Source: Trujillonella endophytica (GTDB taxonomy: Bacteria; Actinomycetota; Actinomycetes; Mycobacteriales; Geodermatophilaceae). From it: a stretch of 64,000 nucleotides of DNA. Below, piece after piece: positions 16,851 to 25,922 of the stretch; position 1 is the stretch's first letter; every line of letters begins with the position of its first letter. The notes below the pieces were generated by a model that worked only from the letters and a program-made list of their open reading frames with translations, was not told where the DNA came from and ran no database searches. The stretch is taken from the NCBI RefSeq assembly GCF_900110555.1, contig NZ_FOEE01000017.1, positions 27,353 to 91,352 on the forward strand. Reading direction: 5' to 3'. The position numbers and the translations under genes are program-made.

Positions 16851-17698
16851 GCGGGACGACCCCCACCCCGCCGACGACGGACCGGGTCGGCTTCATCGGC
16901 CTGGGCAGCCAGGGCGGTCCGATGGCCCGCCGCATCGTCGAGGACGGCGTCGCGACGGTCCTGTGGGCCCGCCGGCAGGAGACGCTCGACGCCTACGCCG
17001 ACACCGCCGCCGAGTACGCCTCGTCCCCGGCGGACCTCGCGGCGCGCGTGGACATCGCGTGCGTGTGCGTGCTGAACGACGAGGGCGTGGAGGAGGTCGT
17101 CGCCGGGCCCGAGGGGCTGCTGTCGGCGATGGCCCCCGGCGGCGTCATCGCCATCCACAGCACCGTGCACCCGGAGACCTGCCAGCGGCTGGCCGAGCAG
17201 GCGGCGGCCAAGGGGATCACCCTCATCGACGCCCCGGTCAGCGGTGGTGGCCCGGGTGCCGAGGCCAAGCGCCTGCTGGTCATGGTCGGGGGGGACGCCG
17301 AGACGCTGGAGCGGGTCCGTCCCGTCTTCGAGACCTACGCCAACCCGATCGTCCACCTCGGCCCGGTGGGCGCCGGCCAGCGCGCGAAGCTGATCAACAA
17401 CCTGATGCTGACCGCCAACCTCGGGGTCCTGGAGAGCGCCTACGCCCTGGCGCGGTCGCTCTCGGTCGACCCGGAGCAGCTGAGCACCGTGCTCAGCCAC
17501 GGCAGCGGCAACAGCTTCGCGGTCAACGTGCTGCGCGGGCCGGACTTCGTGCTCGGCCCGATGGGTGCCATGGCGGGCCCGCTGCTGCAGAAGGACGCGC
17601 GGCTCGTCGTCGACCTGGCGACGGCCGCCGGCGCCGAGCCCGGCACCGTCCTGACCGCCGCGGACGCCGCCCTGTCCTCCATGGGCTGCCAGCGGTGA
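16847..17698 (+). CDS. 3-hydroxyisobutyrate-dehydrogenase-like NAD(P) oxidoreductase 1
   Basis: The GTG start at 16847 overlaps the CoA-transferase stop (GTGA). The 283-residue protein has the Rossmann motif VGFIGLGSQGGPMARRIVED, the substrate-binding signature IDAPVSGGGPGAE, and the catalytic-lysine region GAGQRAKLINNLM. These are all beta-hydroxyacid dehydrogenase hallmarks. It probably oxidises a 3-hydroxyacid or reduces its semialdehyde within the pathway. A second, more distant homolog lies at 18951. Confidence 0.88.
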   Translation: MSGTTPTPPTTDRVGFIGLGSQGGPMARRIVEDGVATVLWARRQETLDAYADTAAEYASSPADLAARVDIACVCVLNDEGVEEVVAGPEGLLSAMAPGGVIAIHSTVHPETCQRLAEQAAAKGITLIDAPVSGGGPGAEAKRLLVMVGGDAETLERVRPVFETYANPIVHLGPVGAGQRAKLINNLMLTANLGVLESAYALARSLSVDPEQLSTVLSHGSGNSFAVNVLRGPDFVLGPMGAMAGPLLQKDARLVVDLATAAGAEPGTVLTAADAALSSMGCQR

Positions 17699-17720
17699 CC
17701 TGCGCACCTGCGCGGAGGGC

Positions 17721-17744
17721 GCCGGCCGGGTCCGCCCGGCCGGC
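17721..17744 (+). terminator. Hairpin between the dehydrogenase and amidohydrolase genes
   Basis: A 10-bp perfect stem (17721-17730 with 17735-17744) with a 4-nt loop lies just after the dehydrogenase stop. It could attenuate read-through into the amidohydrolase gene. Confidence 0.45.
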
Positions 17745-17776
17745 GTCCTCGACCCGTCCCCACGCGGAGGACTGAC

Positions 17777-18904
17777 ATGTTGCCCGACGACGCGAAGGTC
17801 GTCTCCGTCGACGACCACGTCGTCGAGCACCCCCGTGTGTGGCTGGACCGGCTCCCCCTGCGTCACCGGGAGGCCGCGCCGCAGATCGAGCGCGGGCCCG
17901 GCGGGCGGGACACCTGGGTGTTCGAGGGGGAGCCGGTGACGGACTTCGGTCTCGACGTCGTCGCCGGCAAGGACCCGCGGGAGTTCGGCGTGGATCCGCT
18001 GGGCTACCGCGACATGCGGCCCGGCTGCCACGACATCGGCGCGCGGATCGCCGACATGGACGCCGAGGGCGTGTGGGCCCAGCTGTGCTTCCCCACGTTC
18101 GGCGGCCCGGCGGGCAGCACGTTCTTCCGCGCCCGGGACCACGAGCTGGCGACGGCGTGCGTCCGCGCCTACAACGACTTCGTCCTCGACGAGTGGTGCG
18201 ACGCGGCGCCCGACCGGCAGATCCCGCTCGTGCTGGTCCCCTTCTGGGACGTGCGCGCGGCGGTCGCCGAGGTGCACCGGACCGCGGCGCTCGGCGCCCG
18301 CTCGGTGAGCCTGCTCGAGGCGCCGCACCGGCTCGGGCTGCCGTCCTACAACTCCAGCCACTGGGACCCGCTGCTGCGCGCCTGCGAGGAGGCCGAGCTG
18401 CCGGTCTCCCTCCACTTCAGCTCCAGCGGCGCCCCGCAGGGCGTCGCGCGCGACTCCGACGCCCTGGTCACGATCGCGCTGTTCGGGGTGAACTCCGTCG
18501 TCGCCTGCGTCGAGCTGCTGATGTCGCCGGTGTTCCACCGGTTCCCCGGCCTGCGCGTGGTGTTCTCCCAGGCAGGGATCGGCTGGATGCCCTACGTCCT
18601 CGAGCGCGCCGACTACTCCTGGGAGCGGCACCGTTTCTGGTGCGACGTCGACGCCGAGCGCCGCCCCTCGGAGCTGTTCCGCGACCACGTGTACGGCTGC
18701 TTCACCTCCGACCAGGCGGGCCTGGACCAGCGGTACGCGATCGGGGTCGAGCAGATCCTCTTCTCCGGCGACTACCCGCACGCCGACTCGAACTGGCCGC
18801 ACACCCGCAAGGTGCTGGGCGAGCAGCTCGTCGACGTCCCCGACGCCGAGGCCCGGCTGATCGCGGAGGGCAACGCCCGCCGCCTCTTCCGGTTCGCCGC
18901 GTGA
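17777..18904 (+). CDS. Amidohydrolase-2 family metal-dependent hydrolase/decarboxylase
   Basis: This 375-residue TIM-barrel protein opens with VVSVDDHVVEHP, equivalent to the family's metal-binding DxHxxE strand. It contains LPVSLHFSSSGAP with the metal-ligand His, and ends with ILFSGDYPHADSNWP, the usual late Asp/His strand. This is the ACMSD-like group, whose members are decarboxylases or hydrolases of cyclic acids and often occur in aromatic, steroid or terpene degradation clusters. The exact reaction is unknown. It has its own leader of about 78 bp after the preceding stop. Confidence 0.85.
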   Translation: MLPDDAKVVSVDDHVVEHPRVWLDRLPLRHREAAPQIERGPGGRDTWVFEGEPVTDFGLDVVAGKDPREFGVDPLGYRDMRPGCHDIGARIADMDAEGVWAQLCFPTFGGPAGSTFFRARDHELATACVRAYNDFVLDEWCDAAPDRQIPLVLVPFWDVRAAVAEVHRTAALGARSVSLLEAPHRLGLPSYNSSHWDPLLRACEEAELPVSLHFSSSGAPQGVARDSDALVTIALFGVNSVVACVELLMSPVFHRFPGLRVVFSQAGIGWMPYVLERADYSWERHRFWCDVDAERRPSELFRDHVYGCFTSDQAGLDQRYAIGVEQILFSGDYPHADSNWPHTRKVLGEQLVDVPDAEARLIAEGNARRLFRFAA

Positions 18905-18950
18905 CCACGACCCCCCGCCCCACCCCTGCACAGACCTCGAGGAGCACCAC

Positions 18951-19793
18951 GTGAAGCTGGGATTCATCGGCGCCGGACGCATCGGCCGGCCCATGATCGG
19001 CCGGCTCGTCGCCGCCGGTCACCAGGTGCACGTGCTCGACCGTTCCGAGGCGGCGCGCGAGGCCGTGGCCGCCGCCGGCGCCATCCCGGTCGACGACGTC
19101 GCGACCCTGGCCGAGGGCGCGCAGGCGGTCCTGCTGTGCCCCTACAGCGACACCCAGGTCAAGGAGATCGCCCTCGACGGCGACCTCATCGACGCGATGG
19201 AGCCCGGCACGTTGCTGGTCATCCACACCACGGGCAGCCCGCTGACGGCGACCGCGATCGCCGAGCGCGCCCGGGCCAAGGACATCGAGGTCGTCGACGC
19301 GCCCATCAGCGGTGGCCCGCACAACATCGAGGCCGGCGCGGTGACCCTGTACACCGGTGCCACCGAGGCGGGCCTGGAGCGGGCGCGACCCGTGCTGTCG
19401 GCCTACGGCGACCCGATCGTGCACCTGGGCACCACCGGCGCCGGGCAGCAGGTCAAGCTCCTCAACAACGCCGTCTTCGCCGCCAACATCGGCGTCATCG
19501 CCGAGGCCGTCCGGCTCGCCGGCGAGCTCGGCCTGGACGAGGGCGCCGTGCTGCGCGGCATCACCAACGGCAGCGGCAACAGCATGGCCCTCGGCGGGGC
19601 GGCCAACGCCGGCTCCATCGCCACCTTCGGCAAGGCGGTGGGCGAGTTCGTCGGCAAGGACATCGCCGTCGTCAAGCAGGTCGCCGCCCAGCTCGGCGTC
19701 GACCTCGGGGTCATGGAGGGCCCGCACCAGGTCCTCGCCGACCTGCTCCTGCCCGAACACCGCGCGCTCCTGCTCGCCGACGCGAGCGCCTGA
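18951..19793 (+). CDS. 3-hydroxyisobutyrate-dehydrogenase-like NAD(P) oxidoreductase 2
   Basis: This 280-residue protein carries LGFIGAGRIGRPMIGRLVAA (Rossmann), VDAPISGGPHNIEAGA (substrate motif) and TGAGQQVKLLNNAVFAANIG (catalytic Lys). It is clearly related to the product of 16847-17698 but is not a recent copy. Paired homologs in one operon may act on successive hydroxyacid intermediates. The gene follows the amidohydrolase by 46 bp with GAGGAGC before the start. Confidence 0.88.
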   Translation: MKLGFIGAGRIGRPMIGRLVAAGHQVHVLDRSEAAREAVAAAGAIPVDDVATLAEGAQAVLLCPYSDTQVKEIALDGDLIDAMEPGTLLVIHTTGSPLTATAIAERARAKDIEVVDAPISGGPHNIEAGAVTLYTGATEAGLERARPVLSAYGDPIVHLGTTGAGQQVKLLNNAVFAANIGVIAEAVRLAGELGLDEGAVLRGITNGSGNSMALGGAANAGSIATFGKAVGEFVGKDIAVVKQVAAQLGVDLGVMEGPHQVLADLLLPEHRALLLADASA

Positions 19794-19855
19794 CCACCGT
19801 CCGACCCCCCTGTCGCGTGCAGTCGCCGCGACACCTCAGTGAAGAGGAGACCCAC

Positions 19856-21319
19856 ATGGCGTTCGCCGTGGACCGGATGCTCATCGACGGCGAGCTCGTG
19901 CCCGCCGGCACGGGCAGGACCTTCGACAACATCAACCCGGCGACCGAGGAGGTCGTCGGCTCCGTCCCGGACGCCGACGCCACCGACGTCGAGCGGGCCA
20001 TCGGCGCCGCGCGCCGGGCCTTCGACACGACCGACTGGTCGACCGACGTCGAGCTCCGCCGGCGCTGCCTCACCCAGCTTCGCGACGCCCTGCGCGCCGA
20101 GGTCGAGACCCTGCGCGGTCTCGTCGTCGCGGAGACCGGTTCGCCGGTCATGCTGACCCAGGGCATCCAGCTCGAGGCGCCGATCGGCTTCTTCGACCAC
20201 TACATCGACCTGCTCGAGAGCTTCGAGTTCGAGCGCACGGTGCCGACCAAGGAGCTCATGGGCTCCCGCGTCGACCGGGTGATCCGCCGCGAGGCGGCGG
20301 GCGTGGTCGCGGCCATCACGCCGTGGAACTATCCCTTCTACCTCAACATCGCGAAGATCGCGGGCGCCCTGGCGGCCGGCTGCACCGTGGTGCTCAAGCC
20401 CGCCCCCGACACCCCGTGGAGCGCGCTGGCCATCGGCGCCATCGCCGCGGCCCACACCGACATCCCGGCCGGTGTCCTCAACGTGGTGACCACCAGCGAC
20501 AACTCGGTCGCCGAGATCCTGGCGACGCACCCCGACGTCGACCAGGTGACCCTCACGGGTTCCACCGCGACCGGCCGCAAGGTCATGGCCGCCGCCTCCG
20601 GGACGATCAAGCGCGTCACCCTGGAGCTGGGCGGCAAGTCTGCCGCGATCCTGCTGGAGGACGCCGACTTCCAGGCGATCATCCCGGGGCTCGCCGGTGG
20701 CGTCTGCGCCCACGCCGGTCAGGGGTGCGCCCAGCTGACCCGCATGCTGGTGCCGCGTGCCCGGTACGAGGAGGCCATCGCGATCGCCGCGGCCGTCATG
20801 CCGCACGTCCCGTGGGGCGACCCGACCGAGCCCGGCACCGTCATGGGCCCGGTCGTGAACGCCCGCCAGCGGGACGGCATCCTGCGCTACATCCAGTCGG
20901 CGCGTGACGAGGGCGGCCGCATCGCCTACGGTGGCGAGCCGCTGGACCGCGAGAAGGGCTACTACGTGCCCCCGACCCTCATCGCCGACGTGGACCCCAA
21001 GTCCACCGTGGCGCAGGAGGAGATCTTCGGGCCGGTCCTCGTCGTGCTGCCCTACGACGACGAGGAGGACGCCATCCGGATCGCCGACAACACACTGTTC
21101 GGCCTGTCGGGCGCCGTCTTCAGCGCCGACACCGCGCGGGCCATGCGGATCGCCCGCCGGCTCCGGACCGGCACGGTCGGGGTCAACGGCGCCCAGTGGT
21201 TCGACGTCCAGTCCCCCTTCGGTGGCTACAAGCAGAGCGGCCTCGGCCGTGAGTGGGGCAACGAGGGGCTCGAGGACTTCCTCGAGGTCAAGACCATCGC
21301 CTTCCCCGCGGCCGACTGA
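19856..21319 (+). CDS. Aldehyde dehydrogenase (NAD-dependent) 1
   Basis: The ATG at 19856 is preceded by GAAGAGGAGA. The 487-residue enzyme has the NAD region AAITPWNYPFYLNIAKIAGA, the glutamate motif VTLELGGKSAA, the catalytic cysteine in HAGQGCAQLTR, and EEIFGPVLVVLPYD. All catalytic elements of the superfamily are present. With the SDR that follows by 33 bp it would convert a primary alcohol to an aldehyde and then to an acid after P450 hydroxylation (inference). Confidence 0.92.
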   Translation: MAFAVDRMLIDGELVPAGTGRTFDNINPATEEVVGSVPDADATDVERAIGAARRAFDTTDWSTDVELRRRCLTQLRDALRAEVETLRGLVVAETGSPVMLTQGIQLEAPIGFFDHYIDLLESFEFERTVPTKELMGSRVDRVIRREAAGVVAAITPWNYPFYLNIAKIAGALAAGCTVVLKPAPDTPWSALAIGAIAAAHTDIPAGVLNVVTTSDNSVAEILATHPDVDQVTLTGSTATGRKVMAAASGTIKRVTLELGGKSAAILLEDADFQAIIPGLAGGVCAHAGQGCAQLTRMLVPRARYEEAIAIAAAVMPHVPWGDPTEPGTVMGPVVNARQRDGILRYIQSARDEGGRIAYGGEPLDREKGYYVPPTLIADVDPKSTVAQEEIFGPVLVVLPYDDEEDAIRIADNTLFGLSGAVFSADTARAMRIARRLRTGTVGVNGAQWFDVQSPFGGYKQSGLGREWGNEGLEDFLEVKTIAFPAAD

Positions 21320-21352
21320 CCGCGGGCTCGAGAAGAACAGAGAGGACATCCA

Positions 21353-22213
21353 GTGGGAAGAGTTGAGGGCAAGGTCGCCTTCGTCACCGGTGCCGCCCGC
21401 GGCCAGGGTCGCAGCCACGCCGTCCGCCTGGCGGAGGAGGGCGCCGACATCATCGCGGTCGACATCTGCAAGGACATCGCGACCAACGAGTACGCGCTCT
21501 CCTCGCCCGACGACCTGAAGGAGACCGCGCGCCTGGTCGAGGCCCACGACCGGCGGATCGTCACCGTCGAGGCCGACGTCCGGGAGCGCAGCCAGCTGGC
21601 CGCGGCCCTCGAGCAGGGCATCGCGGAGCTCGGCAAGGTCGACATCGTCGTCGCCAACGCGGGCATCATGCCGCTGGGCGGCGAGCCGAAGCTGCAGGCC
21701 TGGACCGACGTGGTCGACACCAACTTCCTCGGTGTCGTCAACGCCGTCCACGCGGCCCTGCCGCACCTCCCCGACGGCGCCTCGATCATCGCTACCGGGT
21801 CGGCCGCGGCGTTCATGACCGGCGCGGGCATCGCGCAGGCGGGGGAGAACCCCGGCGGCGCCGGCTACAGCTACGCCAAGCTGCAGCTGTCGGAGTTCAT
21901 CCACGAGATCGCCCGCAACGTCGCGCCCCGCATGATCCGGGCCAACGTGGTGCACCCGACCAACTGCAACACGAACATGCTCAACAGCGCCCCCATGTAC
22001 CGGGCCTTCCGCCCGGACATGGAGAACCCGACCCGCGAGGACGCCCTGCTGGCCTTCCCGGCCCAGCAGCTGCTGCCCATCCCGTACGTCGAGCCCATCG
22101 ACATCAGCAACGCGGTGCTCTTCCTCGCCTCGGACGAGTCCCGCTACGTCACCGGTCTCCAGCTGCGGGTGGATGCCGGTTCCTACCTGAAGTTCCACGA
22201 CTTCCATGTCTGA
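21353..22213 (+). CDS. Mycofactocin-type short-chain dehydrogenase 1
   Basis: This 286-residue SDR has the cofactor motif VTGAARGQGRSHAVRLAEEG with DIIAVDIC, an insertion after it (KDIATNEYALSSPDDLKETARLV region) typical of mycofactocin-coupled SDRs, the NAG motif VVANAGI, and the catalytic YSYAK (Y-x-x-x-K). Such enzymes hold their nicotinamide non-exchangeably and pass electrons to mycofactocin (family knowledge). This fits the mftD gene at 36493. The GTG start at 21353 has GAGAGGA upstream. Confidence 0.88.
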   Translation: MGRVEGKVAFVTGAARGQGRSHAVRLAEEGADIIAVDICKDIATNEYALSSPDDLKETARLVEAHDRRIVTVEADVRERSQLAAALEQGIAELGKVDIVVANAGIMPLGGEPKLQAWTDVVDTNFLGVVNAVHAALPHLPDGASIIATGSAAAFMTGAGIAQAGENPGGAGYSYAKLQLSEFIHEIARNVAPRMIRANVVHPTNCNTNMLNSAPMYRAFRPDMENPTREDALLAFPAQQLLPIPYVEPIDISNAVLFLASDESRYVTGLQLRVDAGSYLKFHDFHV

Positions 22214-22232
22214 GACGCTGAGGAGCACCCAG

Positions 22233-22427
22233 ATGAAGGTCCGCGTCGACCCGAACATCTGCCAGGGACACACCCTGTGCGCCATGACCGCGCCCAACCT
22301 CTTCGTCCTGAGCGACGAGGACGGCCACGCGTCGGCCATCACCGAGGACGTCCCCGCCGGCCAGGAGGAGCTCGCCCGCGAGGCGGCCCGCTCCTGTCCC
22401 GAGCAGGCAATCGTCCTCTCGGAGTGA
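22233..22427 (+). CDS. 3Fe-4S-type ferredoxin, P450 redox partner
   Basis: ATG 22233 is chosen because GAGGAG lies 7 nt upstream and it gives the standard 64-residue length; the ATG at 22206 overlaps the SDR stop. The motif is CQGHTLC followed by a distant CP, that is CxxHxxC(x)nCP, the actinobacterial P450-associated ferredoxin signature with one cluster cysteine replaced by His. It lies 25 bp before the first P450 gene and should deliver electrons from the FAD reductase at 30250 to the P450s. Confidence 0.88.
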   Translation: MKVRVDPNICQGHTLCAMTAPNLFVLSDEDGHASAITEDVPAGQEELAREAARSCPEQAIVLSE

Positions 22428-22452
22428 CGGCGGGGCACACGGGAGGACCGAG

Positions 22453-23838
22453 ATGAGCATCGACGAGACGACCGCTCCGCGCGTCGACGACGAGTCGCGC
22501 AAGGAGGGACGTCGCATCGTCCTGGACCGGCACGGCCCGGAGTACCGGACCGAGTTCGTGGACTGGGCGCAGCGGTTGCACGCGGGTCCGCGCATCGCGT
22601 GGAACGACACGCACGGCGGTTACTGGTTCGTCAACGGCAACCAGGAGCTGTTCGACGTCGCCCGCCGGTCCGACGTGCTGTCGAACGATCACGACATCCA
22701 CAACCGGCGGCGGGGGTACAAGGGCATCAACGTGCCCCCGCCGCCGGAGAGCAGCGGCACCATCGGCGGGTTCCTGGAGATGGACCCGCCGCGCCAGCGG
22801 TACTACCGCAACGCCCTGAACCCCTACCTGTCGCCGGCGGCGGTGGCACGGTGGCAGCCGGTGCTCGACGAGATCACCCGCGCCGCGATCGACGAGAAGA
22901 TCGAGAGCGGCCGGATCGACTTCGTCGAGGACCTGGCCAACATCGTGCCCGCGGTCCTCACCATGGCCCTGCTGGGGCTGCCGCTGCGGGACTGGGTCGT
23001 CTACAACGAGCCGGCCCACGCCACGGTGTACACGCCGCAGCACTCCCCGGACTACCCGCGGGTGATGAAGATGGCGATGGACATGGGGATGTCGCTGTTC
23101 GGGCGCCTGCAGGAACTCAGGGCCACCCCCCGTCCCGGTCTGATCGACGCGATCATCAACGCGGACCTGGGCGGGGAGGGCCCCGAGGACGACATGGAGA
23201 TCGTCGGTGTCGTCATGCTCCTCGTCGGCGGTGGGTTCGACACCACCACCGCGCTGACGGCGCACTCGCTCGAGTGGCTGGGGGAGCACCCCGACCAGCG
23301 CGAGCGGCTGCACCGCGAGTGGGACGCCCTCCGCGACAGCGCCACCGAGGAGTTCCTGCGCTTCTACACCCCGGCGCAGGGCGACGGCCGCACGGTCTCG
23401 GCGGACGTGGAGATCGACGGCGTCCGGTTCCACGAGGGCGACCGGCTCTGGCTGTCCTGGGCCATGGCCAACCGGGACGAGCAGGTGTTCGCCGATCCGC
23501 ACGAGATCAAGCTGGACCGCACGGGCAACCGGCATGCCAGCTTCGGCCTCGGCATCCACCGGTGCATCGGCTCGAACGTCGCCCGCGCGGGGTTCAAGAC
23601 GATGACGAAGGCGGTCCTGGACCGCATGCCCGACTTCGTGTGCGACCCGGCGGGGACCGTGCACTACGAGACCACCCAGGTCATCAACGGCATGCGGCAC
23701 CTGCCCGCCACCTTCACCCCGGGCAAGCGCCTCGGCCCGGGGCTGGAGGAGACGATCGACAGGCTCCAGACGATCGTCGACGAGCAGGGGCTCGCCGAGC
23801 CGATCACGGTCCGCAAGGACCGCGCCCGGCTCGCCTGA
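22453..23838 (+). CDS. Cytochrome P450, tandem copy 1
   Basis: This 461-residue protein has the I-helix oxygen-activation motif GGGFDTTTAL, the K-helix ExxR in EEFLRFYTPAQ, and the haem loop FGLGIHRCIGSNVARAGF with the axial cysteine. It should be a soluble class I bacterial P450. Near the N-terminus both tandem copies share HGPEYRTEFV and THGGYWFVNG, conserved through substrate-recognition regions. It probably hydroxylates a hydrophobic substrate at the head of the pathway. A strong hairpin (23856-23888) separates it from the second copy. Confidence 0.92.
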   Translation: MSIDETTAPRVDDESRKEGRRIVLDRHGPEYRTEFVDWAQRLHAGPRIAWNDTHGGYWFVNGNQELFDVARRSDVLSNDHDIHNRRRGYKGINVPPPPESSGTIGGFLEMDPPRQRYYRNALNPYLSPAAVARWQPVLDEITRAAIDEKIESGRIDFVEDLANIVPAVLTMALLGLPLRDWVVYNEPAHATVYTPQHSPDYPRVMKMAMDMGMSLFGRLQELRATPRPGLIDAIINADLGGEGPEDDMEIVGVVMLLVGGGFDTTTALTAHSLEWLGEHPDQRERLHREWDALRDSATEEFLRFYTPAQGDGRTVSADVEIDGVRFHEGDRLWLSWAMANRDEQVFADPHEIKLDRTGNRHASFGLGIHRCIGSNVARAGFKTMTKAVLDRMPDFVCDPAGTVHYETTQVINGMRHLPATFTPGKRLGPGLEETIDRLQTIVDEQGLAEPITVRKDRARLA

Positions 23839-23855
23839 GCGCGCTACGCGCGGGG

Positions 23856-23888
23856 GCCGGGCCGGGGCGCCAGACGTCCCGGCCCGGC
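23856..23888 (+). terminator. Hairpin between the two P450 genes
   Basis: An 11-bp perfect stem (23856-23866 with 23878-23888) lies 18 bp after the first P450 stop. It may partly terminate, so that the two P450 genes are expressed at different levels. Confidence 0.55.
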
Positions 23889-23995
23889 TCCTGTGCCGTC
23901 GCAGGACCGGGCGTGGCCACCGCGCCGCGCCCACCCCGATCCCTCACCGCGGAACCGACGACGTCGGGCCCGCACCACCGCAAGGGGAGAACGGC

Positions 23996-25375
23996 ATGAC
24001 CGTCGACGACGCCCTGGCCCCCGAGGCCGACCGCGCGCGGCTGCGCATCGAGCTCGACCGCCACGGACCGGAGTACCGCACCGAGTTCGTGCGGTGGGTC
24101 GACCGCCTGCACGCCGAGGCGCCGATCGCGTGGAACGACACCCACGGCGGCTACTGGTTCGTCAACGGCAACACGGAGCTGTTCGACGTGGCCCGCCGCG
24201 CGGACGCCCTCTCCAACGACGCCGACATCTTCAACCGGCGCCGCGGCTACGACGGGATCAGCATCCCCGCCGGCCCCAAGGAGGCCCGCGGCGGCATGAT
24301 CGGCGGGTTCCTCGAGATGGACCCGCCGGTCCAGCGCTACTACCGCAACGCGCTCAACGCCTACCTCTCGCCGGCCGCGGTCGCGCGCTGGCAGCCGGTG
24401 CTCGACGAGATCACCCGCGCGGCCCTCGACGAGGTGATCGAGACCGGCCGGATCGACTTCGTCGACGACCTGGCCAACATCGTCCCCGCGGTCTTCACGA
24501 TGGCCCTGCTCGGGCTGCCGCTGGAGGACTGGGTCATCTACTGCGAGCCCGCGCACGCCGGCGTCTACACGCCGATCCACTCGCTGGACTACCCGCGGGT
24601 GCGCGAGCTCGGGATCACGATGGGCATGCGGATGTTCCAGAGCATCCAGGAGCTGAAGACCGACCCGAAGCCGGGGCTGCTGGACGCCGTCATCCGTGCC
24701 GACGTGGGTGACCACGAGAAGGACGACATGGAGATCGTCGGGATCGCCATGCTCCTCATCGGCGGCGGTTTCGACACCACCACGGCGCTCACCGCCCACG
24801 CCCTCGAGTGGCTGTCGGAGCACCCCGACCAGCGCGAGCGGCTGATCAGCGAGTGGGACACCCTGCGCGACAGCGCCACCGAGGAGTTCCTGCGCTTCTA
24901 CACCCCGGCGCAGGGCGACGGCCGCACCGTCTCCCAGGACGTCGAGATCCACGGCGTCCACCTGCAGGAGGGCGACCGGCTCTGGCTGTCGTGGGCGATG
25001 GCCAACCGTGACGAGACGGTCTTCGAGGACCCGCACTCGGTCAGGCTCGACCGCACGGGCAACCGGCACGCCAGCTTCGGCCTCGGCGTCCACCGCTGCA
25101 TCGGCTCCAACGTCGCCCGCGCGGCGTTCAAGACCATGCTGCAGGCCGTGCTGGACCGGCTGCCCGACTTCGTGTGCGACCCCGCCGGCGCCGTCCACTA
25201 CGAGACGACGCAGGTGATCAACGGCATGCAGCACCTGCCGGCCACGTTCACCCCCGGGCGCCGCCTCGGCCCGGGGCTGCAGGAGACCATCGCCCGCCTG
25301 CAGCGGATCGTCGACGAGCAGCGTCTCGCCGAGCCGATCACGGTCCGCAAGGATCGGGCGCAGCTCACCACCTGA
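23996..25375 (+). CDS. Cytochrome P450, tandem copy 2
   Basis: This 459-residue paralog aligns with the upstream P450 along its whole length with only small indels. It carries GGGFDTTTAL, EEFLRFYTPAQ and FGLGVHRCIGSNVARAAF. Most differences cluster near residues 75-105 (after RRRGY) and 190-225 (around EPAHAGVYTP to the I helix), which correspond to substrate-contacting regions in P450s. Divergence there with a conserved core suggests duplication followed by a specificity change. AGGGGAGA precedes the ATG. Confidence 0.92.
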   Translation: MTVDDALAPEADRARLRIELDRHGPEYRTEFVRWVDRLHAEAPIAWNDTHGGYWFVNGNTELFDVARRADALSNDADIFNRRRGYDGISIPAGPKEARGGMIGGFLEMDPPVQRYYRNALNAYLSPAAVARWQPVLDEITRAALDEVIETGRIDFVDDLANIVPAVFTMALLGLPLEDWVIYCEPAHAGVYTPIHSLDYPRVRELGITMGMRMFQSIQELKTDPKPGLLDAVIRADVGDHEKDDMEIVGIAMLLIGGGFDTTTALTAHALEWLSEHPDQRERLISEWDTLRDSATEEFLRFYTPAQGDGRTVSQDVEIHGVHLQEGDRLWLSWAMANRDETVFEDPHSVRLDRTGNRHASFGLGVHRCIGSNVARAAFKTMLQAVLDRLPDFVCDPAGAVHYETTQVINGMQHLPATFTPGRRLGPGLQETIARLQRIVDEQRLAEPITVRKDRAQLTT

Positions 25376-25380
25376 ACACG

Positions 25381-25420
25381 GCCCCCTGCCCCCCGTCGAC
25401 CGTGGCGGGGAGCAGGGGGC
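25381..25420 (+). terminator. Hairpin after the second P450 gene
   Basis: A long stem with one mismatch (25381-25395 with 25406-25420) starts 5 bp after the P450 stop. Confidence 0.55.
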
Positions 25421-25511
25421 GAGAGTGGTGCCGGGGGCACGGGCTGGAGCCCGAGCCCCCGGCACCGGCATGACGACCCCGAACCGGTACCGACCTGTTG
25501 GAGCAACTCCC

Positions 25512-25841
25512 ATGACCTACGTGATCGCCGAGCCCTGCGTCGACGTCCTCGACCGTTCCTGCGTGGACGCCTGCCCGGTCGACTGCATCTACGAGGGCGG
25601 CCGGATGGCCTTCATCCAGCCCGAGGAGTGCGTCGACTGCGGTGCCTGCGTGCAGGTGTGCCCCGTGGAGGCCATCTTCTACGAGGACGACCTGCCCGAG
25701 GAGTGGGCCGGGTACACCGCCCTCAACGCCGCCTTCTTCGCCGGCGTCGGCTCCCCGGGTGGGACGGCGAACCTGCCGAAGGGGACCGTGCCCGACCCGG
25801 CCGAGGTCACCGCCCTCCCGCAGCGGCCGGCCGAGGACTGA
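25512..25841 (+). CDS. 7Fe (3Fe-4S/4Fe-4S) ferredoxin
   Basis: ATG 25512 gives a 109-residue FdxA-type ferredoxin. The first cluster region is CVDVLDRSCVDACPVDCIY and the second is CVDCGACVQVCPVEAIFYED. The extended tail after the clusters is typical of actinobacterial 7Fe ferredoxins. It may serve the P450s or act as the electron acceptor of KorAB. It stands after the P450 terminator and before the DUF35-thiolase gene. Confidence 0.9.
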   Translation: MTYVIAEPCVDVLDRSCVDACPVDCIYEGGRMAFIQPEECVDCGACVQVCPVEAIFYEDDLPEEWAGYTALNAAFFAGVGSPGGTANLPKGTVPDPAEVTALPQRPAED

Positions 25842-25922
25842 CCTCCCCGCTCCGCCGACCGTTCTCCCCAGCCACACCCCGGCGCCCCGCCGACGCGGCG
25901 CCACGACCCGAGAGAAGGACAC

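Noticed and set aside
19403..22438. Open frame of about 1000 codons on the minus strand
   Set aside because: It is antisense to an aldehyde dehydrogenase, an SDR and a ferredoxin with intact catalytic motifs and ribosome sites.
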